Part shown: positions 9,074 through 15,132 of the stretch, in pieces
Position numbering within the stretch: position 1 is the first letter of the stretch
Layout: each line of letters starts with the position of its first letter
NCBI GenBank assembly: GCA_000316135.1
Contig: JH993996.1
Location: 40,626 to 55,757, forward strand
Direction: 5' to 3'
Length of the DNA: 15,132 nt
Source of the DNA: Trachipleistophora hominis
Lineage: Eukaryota; Microsporidia; Pleistophoridae
Notes under the pieces: model-generated
The model's input: the letters and a program-made list of their open reading frames with translations, nothing else
What the model was told of the DNA's origin: nothing
The model's database searches: none
Translations under genes and position numbers: made by a program

Positions 9074-10188
9074 ACTGTTTACCGGGATTAGAAATTGTTT
9101 ATTTTGCTTGGTACAACATGATGATCAATACAGTAATTATCCATCATGAATAAGTAATAAGAAGAAAGAAACAAAAGGTTGGTATACATGTAATGATGCG
9201 GTTACAACATCCATCGTATATGAAATGTATTATAATGAACGTAAACAATTAAACGTTGAAAAAATGAACAGCTTTAAGCGAGTTATCACCATTCATTCCA
9301 ATATGCTCGAAATATTTACCATAGATAGAGTTTTATCTAATCAAATGTGATTTTGCAAATTGTTTGTACATGTTGAATCTAAAATAGTTAGAAAAATAAC
9401 AAATTATGTTTTTTATAGACAAAAATGTTTTTATTGCAAGTAAATGAGCATATATGATAATTCATCCCTTGGTTAATAAAAGAGTTTCCTAAAGTTTGTT
9501 TACTTACCAGCATCGGTGTTTGGTTTATAAAACATATGTTAAAATTGGTTTGTATTTGATAAAACACATTCTTTTCTTGTTTTTAATTTTATTTTACTTT
9601 AACAATATTGCGCCATTTTACTTTGCATCCGGATTTTGGAAATTAATTCCTGACCGGTAACTCGTTTTTTGCTAAATATTATCAGTAAAAAATTGTTGAG
9701 CGAATTTAATAATATTAAAATTACATAGCGTCATCTTATTCTATATTTCCTTCCGAGTGAAAAAATTATACTCTTTTATTCGACTGACCAATCAGCTTGC
9801 GAGCTGTCCTTTAATTAATAATGGGTGATAAGATGATGACGGTGTCGTGAATTATATTCAGAACTGGTAAAATGAGCCGCATATCAGCATGTGGCATAAT
9901 TAATCGCTATCATCATTTCGTTTTTGTAGTAACTAAAAATGCTTTCATTTTTGCCAGAAAAGAGAAAACACTAATGTTTTTCTTACACAACCGGCTACAT
10001 CGCCACTATTATTTGATTTGTTGGATACTAGAATGAAAATGTTTAAACCTTTATAAACTTGAGTTGTTTACCAGTCTATACTCGACGTTCATAGCGTAAT
10101 GTATTATTTACTTGCTATAATTTGTAGATTCATGATATGTTGGTATTATTCAACCGTCCAACAAATTACCTAATGTATTTTTACGTAT

Positions 10189-10299
10189 AACGATTGATTA
10201 CAAGCCATGATAGGCGCTGGCGCGCCCGGAGAGTCTGTTAAAGTATGTGGTGGCAAGGAGATTTGATTAAAAAGACGTTCAACAAAAAACGATTGATTA
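10189..10299. repeat. 12-bp direct repeats flanking the 10214-10276 repeat
   Basis: AACGATTGATTA occurs at 10189-10200 and again, perfectly, at 10288-10299. The pair encloses 87 bases that contain the two-copy repeat. A further pair, differing at one base of 15, occurs at 10265-10279 and 10295-10309. The arrangement resembles a target-site duplication or a small local duplication. Confidence 0.55.
10214..10276 (+). repeat. Two-copy dispersed repeat, copy P
   Basis: It begins GCGCTGGCGCGCC and aligns with the minus strand of 14678-14741. One base of gap falls in the GC-rich head, then 36 of 50 columns match without gap; 10 of the 14 differences are transitions. It lies about 260 bases past the stop of pantothenate kinase, antisense to that gene. 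A 19-codon ATG frame starts at 10207 within it, but the differences between copies show no third-position excess, so it looks non-coding. Confidence 0.6.
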
Positions 10300-10531
10300 T
10301 AAAGACGTTTTTTTGGGCAGAACGGTCATAAATATGATGTATTATACACAAGAATAACAGTTTAACAAATTAAAAACTTTTTGGAGTGTAATAAAATAAC
10401 AAAATTAATTGTCTATAAGGTACGTAGTAAAAGAACATGCATGCAAAGTTTCATAATTCTATGAAAAGTATTATAAATTCATCGTTTAATACGTTCCTTT
10501 AGCTTTCAGCAAAGAGATAATACACTTTTAC

Positions 10532-11449
10532 TCACTTCTTTGGGGATATCATCTGGTTAATACACCCAAATGCGCCTAGAAATCCTGCTTGAGCAATGAA
10601 AACAGGTTGTATCGACGTTTTTTTGAGCGCGTGAAAACAGTACACTATTCGTTCTCTTACAATGGCTTGTGAGCTAAAACAACCTGAAAATACGATTCTC
10701 TGCTGATTTTGTTTTTCAGCATGGCTTATTGCCATTAAGCAAGCGTTATTTACTATTAGAGAAAGTAATGATGAAAGAATATCATTCTTGTTATATTCAG
10801 TATCAGAAGAAAGAGAAACTTTTCCGAACGAACTCGCAACAAGATCACCTGCAAGACCGAGCATTTGTTGAGTGTCACAATTTCCATAAATATCATTGAT
10901 GGATAAATCAACACCAAAGTTATTACCTAAGGATGCCATGTGAAACATAGTATCCACGTCTGTTTCTCCACATATCAAACGACCAAGCCCAGTAAATGTA
11001 CCTCCTCCTATAGTGGTACCACCTAACCTTTCAAACCTCGTCTTTGTTAACTTTACTATTGAAATGCCGGACCCTATATTAACCAGAATGCACTCATTAC
11101 TTGGTTTAATTTGAATCTGCTTCATGTCAGTGGGTGTGTATGTGTAAAATTGCTGTGCATTGTGCCTTATCAAATATTTATAGCCTAAATATAATGCCTC
11201 CATTTCTGGTAAAATATTCTTGCACGGCGTGAAGTTGTATTTGTATGAACCACCACCAGTAAGCGTCAATCTTGCATGTTTCTTCCGTTTAAGCATTTCT
11301 TTTAGCTCACTAATATCATTTATTTTCATTACAATAAATGTTGCATCATCTCCAATTATTTCAATGCATTTTATAAGTGAACCGCCGAAATCGATGCCGA
11401 TCATTGGCTTGGCACAAGAAACGGCAATTAGGAGAAAATGAAATAACAT
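10532..11449 (-). CDS. Type II (eukaryotic) pantothenate kinase
   Basis: It phosphorylates pantothenate with ATP, the first and controlling step of coenzyme A synthesis. It is an ASKHA-fold kinase and normally works as a cytosolic dimer. Seen here: the phosphate-binding loop IGIDFGGSLIK (17-27), LTGGG (63-67), PEMEAL (81-86) with the likely catalytic Glu at E82, NIGSGISI (124-131), and RLGGTTIGGGTFTGLG (141-156), whose Arg probably contacts substrate. AGDLVASSFG (200-209) and the C-terminal GFLGAFG (289-295) also match bacterial CoaW and human PANK3. Its 305 residues span a complete kinase core. Oddity: the family fold begins at residue 16-17, yet ATG 11449 adds MLFHFLLIAVSCAKP in front, which looks like a short signal peptide. 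The in-frame ATG at 11404 would give an ordinary cytosolic enzyme. No CCC motif supports either start clearly. The enzyme call is firm; the start is open. Confidence 0.93.
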   Translation of the reverse strand: MLFHFLLIAVSCAKPMIGIDFGGSLIKCIEIIGDDATFIVMKINDISELKEMLKRKKHARLTLTGGGSYKYNFTPCKNILPEMEALYLGYKYLIRHNAQQFYTYTPTDMKQIQIKPSNECILVNIGSGISIVKLTKTRFERLGGTTIGGGTFTGLGRLICGETDVDTMFHMASLGNNFGVDLSINDIYGNCDTQQMLGLAGDLVASSFGKVSLSSDTEYNKNDILSSLLSLIVNNACLMAISHAEKQNQQRIVFSGCFSSQAIVRERIVYCFHALKKTSIQPVFIAQAGFLGAFGCINQMISPKK

Positions 11450-11692
11450 TAGTATTATGATAGCGTTATTTATGCAATTGAAATTATTTATAGAAAGTTT
11501 TTTGTCTATTTTTAGATAAATTTAATTTTTAAAAAGGTGGAAAAAATATTTTGTTGTTAATAATAGGAATAAACAGCAAATTTTCATTGACTACAACTTT
11601 ATTTCCTGTTTTGCCTTTATTGGAATGTCAAATAAATCAATAAATGATAGATAATTTACAAAGAATTTACAAATCAAAATTCGGCGCTACTA

Positions 11693-11717
11693 TCGGTCCC
11701 AGCGAGCCATAAGAGTG
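11693..11717 (+). repeat. Dispersed hairpin repeat, copy A (core only)
   Basis: It matches the first 25 columns of copy D at 22 positions, including GGTCCCAGCG and AAGAGTG, but the second arm of the hairpin is altered (GAGCC instead of GGACC). The downstream tail cannot be aligned with confidence, so only the core is claimed. It lies 244 bases upstream of the pantothenate kinase first ATG, antisense to that gene. Confidence 0.55.
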
Positions 11718-12428
11718 AATTGTGAAATAAATAAACTCTTTTTTAAGGAATAAAATTATAAACGATGTGATACTATCACTAAAAGCCTAATTGATTCTCA
11801 AACTTTTAATGGGCTATTTTAATTAATTGCTTTATGTTTAAAAACTTATAATCTGCCCTTTTTTATTAGCGTTGCAATGTACTTTGTGCCTGACATACGA
11901 GTATTCTATGAAAAGTTAAAATAATTAAAAACGGTATCAACACAAATAAAGTAAACGAACGGTAAATCAGCTTTTATGTGAAAATTATCATATATGCGGA
12001 GTATCTTTTTGATGTACTAATGCACTTAAACAAAGATAATTGGTCTTTTAATTAATCGTTCTTATTACAGTCGAATAAAATTTAATTTTGTAGGATGTAA
12101 AATAAATAGTTGCATTTAACAGAAAATTTAATACCTGATCATAATTTTAAAACGACAGGTTATTTTTTAAATATTAGAACACATCATGATTTTAATTACA
12201 ACACGTAAAAATAGCTTAACTTGCTTTAAGTGTTCTCAGGTTTTGGTTAAAGGATGTTCGAGTAGTCTCTACATGTTTTAAAAAACTGATCTTCCAGTAA
12301 TTTACACGTTTATCACGAGTTTATAGGTTTGCAATGTTTCATATCGTTGTTATGTTGTTTATCTATGGTGGTCTTTTATTTCTTATTCTGGTCAAGATCT
12401 GCCATGAACCAAAAGCCGGTGATTTTGA

Positions 12429-12507
12429 TCGGTCCCGGCGGACCAGAAGAGCATGTTTGATTATGGCGTAAATATGAAGGAGATAATTAAACTGATTTTA
12501 GTTAAAA
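12429..12507 (+). repeat. Dispersed hairpin repeat, copy B
   Basis: This is the best match to copy D, with the full hairpin (GGTCC-CGGC-GGACC) and the conserved AT-rich tail at 12468-12494. The block is gap-free over about 78 columns. An in-frame TGA interrupts the only shared reading frame, so a coding origin is not supported. Confidence 0.75.
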
Positions 12508-12604
12508 AACAAATTATGATAAAGAATCAAAAAATCGGAATATACCGCTGCTTATATTGAAAAATAACTTGGCTTTTTTCTTTGACGAAAGTTCAATGCT
12601 ATGG

Positions 12605-12682
12605 TCGATTCCAGTGGACTAGAAGAGCGTGCTAAGTTGGATGAAGTATAGAGTGGCGATAATCAAACATAATTTTGAGAAA
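12605..12682 (+). repeat. Dispersed hairpin repeat, copy C (decayed)
   Basis: It starts 176 bases after copy B in the same orientation and aligns without gap to copy D across the core and tail. In the first 23 columns only four bases differ from D, and all four are C-to-T or G-to-A changes, which weaken the hairpin. The tail is more diverged but keeps GATAAT and AAAC at the expected positions. Confidence 0.6.
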
Positions 12683-13060
12683 AAACGTTGAAAAATAAAT
12701 ATTGCATATATTTTTGATCTAACAGCAGTAATACGACCAAAAATGTTTATTTGTGTTTCGTAGTTTTTAATTAATAATTTTCTGTTGGAAATTTTAATAT
12801 TTTACACAAACTGTCATTAGCCGAGTAAGATTCTAATTATTTAAATTGATATACTGCAAACAGCTTTTTCTATAACATTAAACAGTGATGTAAACTGTAA
12901 GTACAGAAATAAACGAGTTAAATAATACAATACGCACAAAGGATTGTGTGTTTAGGGAACAAATGGTAAATTAATGTGAATCTATAGTCTTATTATTTAG
13001 TATATCAATAGGATAACACAACAAGTATATCCCTTTAGAATGCTCTTAGAAAGAAGATAG

Positions 13061-13121
13061 CGCGCAGGTATAGCTCAGTATATTGTAGGTTATTAACTTG
13101 CTCAGCTAGTACATACCCGCG
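13061..13121. other. GC-rich imperfect hairpin
   Basis: CGCG (13061-13064), GGTAT (13067-13071) and AGCT (13072-13075) pair in order with AGCT (13104-13107), ATACC (13113-13117) and CGCG (13118-13121). That gives 13 base pairs with a 2-base bulge on one side and a 5-base bulge on the other, closing a 28-base loop. It stands out as a GC island about 300 bases upstream of SRP68. The left arm contains TAGCTCAGT, which resembles a tRNA A box, but no B box follows. Confidence 0.4.
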
Positions 13122-13386
13122 TATGTGAATATACTGTTAGATGATTTATTAACCTGCGAGAACCAATGACCGATGAGGCTATTATAGGCGATAACACACA
13201 GAGACTTATTTACGAAAAGTGTGATGTAGTGGTGTAAATGCAACCGAAAGTAAATAAAATTGCTCGGGTTTAAACTAACAAATATTGCTTTGGACGTAGA
13301 TATCGTGTATCTGATGATAAAGTACACGTAAAAATTGAAAAATGACCTAACACTTTTAGTGATCGCCGCTCAGTTTTTCAATTAAT

Positions 13387-13411
13387 TATAAAATTTGATT
13401 TTTCATATCCC
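13387..13411 (+). promoter_or_regulatory. TATA-like plus CCC start-proximal signal of SRP68
   Basis: TATAAAA (13387-13393) lies 23-29 bases before the ATG, and CCC (13409-13411) lies 5-7 bases before it. The spacing of the CCC is nearly the same as at PDCD5. This supports ATG 13416 as the start rather than the non-ATG codons upstream in the same frame. Confidence 0.55.
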
Positions 13412-13415
13412 TGCC

Positions 13416-14387
13416 ATGCTAAAGAAACTGAACAAAATACGAAACAGGGTGTATTTGCGAGGAGGAAATCCTGAAAACTACATAAATGCCATTAAATCCT
13501 TGAAGAAACAAGATGAAAGTAACAAAGAGATATACAACGCCGAGATTGCCATTCATAGATTTGATCAATCGAAGTCTATGGAAGCAAAGCACAGGTTTAT
13601 GCGAAAGGTACGCTGCAAGATACCAAAATTGAATGATATCAATCCCTTGTATGCACGTTACGCTGAAATATTATCGCTATTTCACACAGGTGATGAAAAA
13701 GGTAACGAGCTATTGTGCACTATAGCGGATGAAATATACGAATATGACGCTTTCTATACGAATTTGTTGAAAGCACGTGAGCAAGGGCTGAAAAGAGAGA
13801 TAAAAGATTTCAGTGTTCTTAAGTACGGTATAACAATCAAGTTTAATACAGAAACTGAAAAAAAATACTTTCTAAGTCACGTATTACTTCGTGGTGACAA
13901 TTTTGATGTTAATTTGGCAAATTATGTGACACGACTTGATAAAATGAAAACTAAAGTGATAAAGAGCATGGGAAAGGTGCGTAGTTTTCCTCTGAAAAGG
14001 GCAAAAATTGTAGATATGAAACAGCTTTTGCAAACTTTCTGTGCTTTTCTTGAGCAAAATTACGTTGAACATGAAAACGTAAAAAAGCTGTTAAACGAAG
14101 TATTACGTGTCGAGGCGTTCATCGAAGAGATTGTTTACCGAATCAAATTTGGCCGCCGTAATTGTGACATATCCGATCTGAATCTGGAATGTTTTCCCGA
14201 GCTCAATCCGTACATTATAAGAGACGTCAAACTTTTTGATAATGAGGCATTTACTACGAAGGCGTTGATCATGGATGAGGTTGCACGAAGTTTTGAAAAA
14301 AAGGAAATTTTACCGTTTTTGCCTATTTTCTATGACATAGCGTATGATCATATACAGTTCCCAGAGATAGATGATGACAATTCGTAG
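13416..14387 (+). CDS. SRP68: Signal recognition particle subunit SRP68, reduced
   Basis: SRP68 binds SRP RNA and pairs with SRP72 in the cytosolic particle that docks secretory ribosomes on the ER. Seen here: the C-terminal LPIFYDIAYDHIQFPEI (302-318) followed by Asp residues matches the SRP72-binding tail of animal SRP68 (P-L-F-F-D-L-A-x-N-H-V pattern). Upstream, the basic N-terminus and the A-E-x-A ... K-H-R-F-x-x-K-V-R section (about 41-63) lie in the same order as the RNA-binding domain of the human protein. At 323 residues it is about half the length of human SRP68 (near 630). The usual arginine-rich first helix is missing, and an in-frame TAA at 13389-13391 rules out an upstream extension. 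ATG 13416 is chosen because a CCC motif precedes it. The middle (about 130-260) is helical but not alignable by eye. The call rests mainly on the C-terminal motif and colinearity. Confidence 0.75.
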   Translation: MLKKLNKIRNRVYLRGGNPENYINAIKSLKKQDESNKEIYNAEIAIHRFDQSKSMEAKHRFMRKVRCKIPKLNDINPLYARYAEILSLFHTGDEKGNELLCTIADEIYEYDAFYTNLLKAREQGLKREIKDFSVLKYGITIKFNTETEKKYFLSHVLLRGDNFDVNLANYVTRLDKMKTKVIKSMGKVRSFPLKRAKIVDMKQLLQTFCAFLEQNYVEHENVKKLLNEVLRVEAFIEEIVYRIKFGRRNCDISDLNLECFPELNPYIIRDVKLFDNEAFTTKALIMDEVARSFEKKEILPFLPIFYDIAYDHIQFPEIDDDNS

Positions 14388-14393
14388 AATAAA
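14388..14393 (+). terminator. Likely polyadenylation signal of SRP68
   Basis: AATAAA begins at the first base after the stop codon. If used, the transcript would have almost no 3' untranslated region, which fits very short microsporidian transcripts. Confidence 0.4.
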
Positions 14394-14677
14394 GTTTATT
14401 TTTATACGTATTCCGTGTTATTTGGGCGTAAATGATCATTATTGTGCTATTTTGCAGTGTTATCCTTCGGAAGACACGCTTGAAGAGTTTGTTTGAGCAT
14501 GCTGCGATGGTTTGATAATTAATGAAACAGACTTTCAAAAAATGAAATATGGATGTAATTTTCATTGTAAGGATATGAATATTATTTTCACAGGCACAAA
14601 CAACCACGTGTATGATCTTGTATTCGTTGTTAGTGTAGTCGTAAGAAGCTTGGTCTAATGATATTTTTTTCAAAAAA

Positions 14678-14741
14678 GCTTATTTAATCGACTCTTCTCA
14701 CAACCACACATTTCAACAAACTCTCCTGGCGCGCTGAGCGC
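14678..14741 (-). repeat. Two-copy dispersed repeat, copy M
   Basis: Read on the minus strand it begins GCGCTCAGCGCGCC and aligns with copy P (10214-10276). It lies about 290 bases past the SRP68 stop and is antisense to SRP68, mirroring the position and orientation of copy P relative to pantothenate kinase. No flanking direct repeats were found around this copy. Confidence 0.6.
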
Positions 14742-15132
14742 TTACCGTAGTCTATACGACCATTGGTTCATGGTTAATGATGTTTTACTCGTTACAAATT
14801 ATTTAAATTATATTTTACTCTGATCAGAATATTCGTGCTTAAGACTAACAAGTGATTTACGTGTATATAAAGAGAACTACAATGCCATAACCATGTGGTT
14901 ATGTTTGATTATAATTACTCGACGAATTTATGGTGTAATAGATAAAGCACATTTGATAAAAAGACAGTAAAGTAAATTTTATCAACGTTCATTGCCGTTG
15001 TTTGCAACACATTATCAGTAAATATTTTTAAAATGGTATAGATGATATTTTATTCTCTTATTCGCTGCTATTAATCAAACTAATTTATCAGTCACAAGTT
15101 TTTCTATCAAAAGAAGATCTTCTTTATCAATA

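Larger units (their letters stand above)
9041..10531. other. Convergent spacer between RCHY1 homologue and pantothenate kinase gene
   Basis: About 1.5 kb lies between two genes that converge. It holds one copy of the two-copy repeat (10214-10276) with its flanking direct repeats, a small CAGCT/AGCTG hairpin near 9793-9806, and otherwise unremarkable AT-rich sequence. No coding or RNA gene is seen. Confidence 0.55.
11450..13415. other. Divergent spacer upstream of pantothenate kinase and SRP68
   Basis: About 2 kb lies between two genes pointing away from each other. It holds three of the four copies of the GGTCC-hairpin repeat (A, B and C) and a GC-rich imperfect hairpin at 13061-13121. A CACAA/TTGTG hairpin lies near 12935. 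No open frame of note and no tRNA or other known RNA gene was found. Confidence 0.55.
14388..15132. other. Spacer after SRP68 to the window end
   Basis: This 745-base AT-rich stretch holds copy M of the two-copy repeat (14678-14741) and a 16-bp perfect palindrome at 15110-15125 near the window edge. A minus-strand open frame at 14323-14673 overlaps the 3' end of SRP68 and has no recognisable content. No gene is called. Confidence 0.55.

Noticed and set aside
10207..10266. 19-codon ATG frame inside repeat copy P
   Set aside because: The frame is shifted in copy M by one base, and the differences between copies fall on all codon positions, so no coding constraint is seen.
6240..12698. 15-bp exact repeat AACGTTGAAAAATAA at 6240-6254 and 12684-12698
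   Set aside because: About one such AT-rich 15-mer pair is expected by chance in a 15-kb sequence of this composition; nothing extends the match.
13061..13132. tRNA-like A box (TAGCTCAGT)
   Set aside because: No B box, no closing D stem and no T arm follow, so it is not a functional tRNA.
13192..13200. ACAGAGA, the U6 snRNA catalytic box
   Set aside because: The surrounding U6 sequence (AGC triad and downstream conserved stretch) is absent; a 7-base match is expected by chance.
13106..13327. 73-codon minus-strand frame upstream of SRP68
   Set aside because: It starts inside the GC-rich hairpin and its composition is typical of translated AT-rich spacer; no motif.
14323..14673. 116-codon minus-strand frame over the SRP68 3' end
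   Set aside because: It overlaps the conserved C-terminus of SRP68 and shows no motif; probably chance.
15110..15125. 16-bp perfect palindrome near the window end
   Set aside because: Could suggest a structural end, but there is no repeat array or telomere-like sequence and the window edge is arbitrary.

Overview
The window looks like a piece of a microsporidian (reduced fungal) nuclear genome. The DNA is AT-rich. The genes are intronless and encode shortened versions of eukaryote-only proteins: RhoGAP, PDCD5, a CHY/RING E3 ligase, type II pantothenate kinase and SRP68. A eukaryotic tRNA-Glu with internal A and B boxes and a T-run terminator is present. At least two genes have a CCC motif 4-7 bases before the ATG, as described for microsporidian promoters. 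The large spacers, with roughly 70% of the window non-coding, argue for one of the expanded, gene-sparse microsporidian genomes rather than a compact Encephalitozoon type. The species cannot be named from the sequence.

Layout. 1-918 (+) is a RhoGAP-domain protein, possibly cut at its 5' end by the window edge and clearly richer in GC than the rest. 1740-1811 (-) is tRNA-Glu(UUC). 1929-2213 (-) is a possible small single-pass membrane protein. 3264-3521 (+) is a short PDCD5 homologue, converging on a 347-residue helical protein of unknown function at 3859-4902 (-). Then comes a spacer of about 3.35 kb with no convincing gene. 8255-9040 (+) is an RCHY1/Pirh2-type ubiquitin ligase. 10532-11449 (-) is a type II pantothenate kinase whose first ATG adds a signal-peptide-like segment. 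After a spacer of about 2 kb, 13416-14387 (+) is a reduced SRP68.

The genes are unrelated housekeeping functions: small-GTPase control, translation, ubiquitin ligation, CoA synthesis and protein targeting. There is no operon and no defence or mobile-element coding cassette. The less ordinary material is in the spacers. A four-copy dispersed repeat has a GGTCC/GGACC hairpin core (5821-5899, 11693-11717, 12429-12507, 12605-12682). A second, two-copy repeat (10214-10276 and 14678-14741) lies about 300 bp beyond the 3' end of pantothenate kinase and of SRP68, in the same antisense orientation each time. One of those copies is flanked by a perfect 12-bp direct repeat. The most testable protein-level observation is the possible secretory leader on pantothenate kinase. 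All family calls were made by eye; no database search was run.
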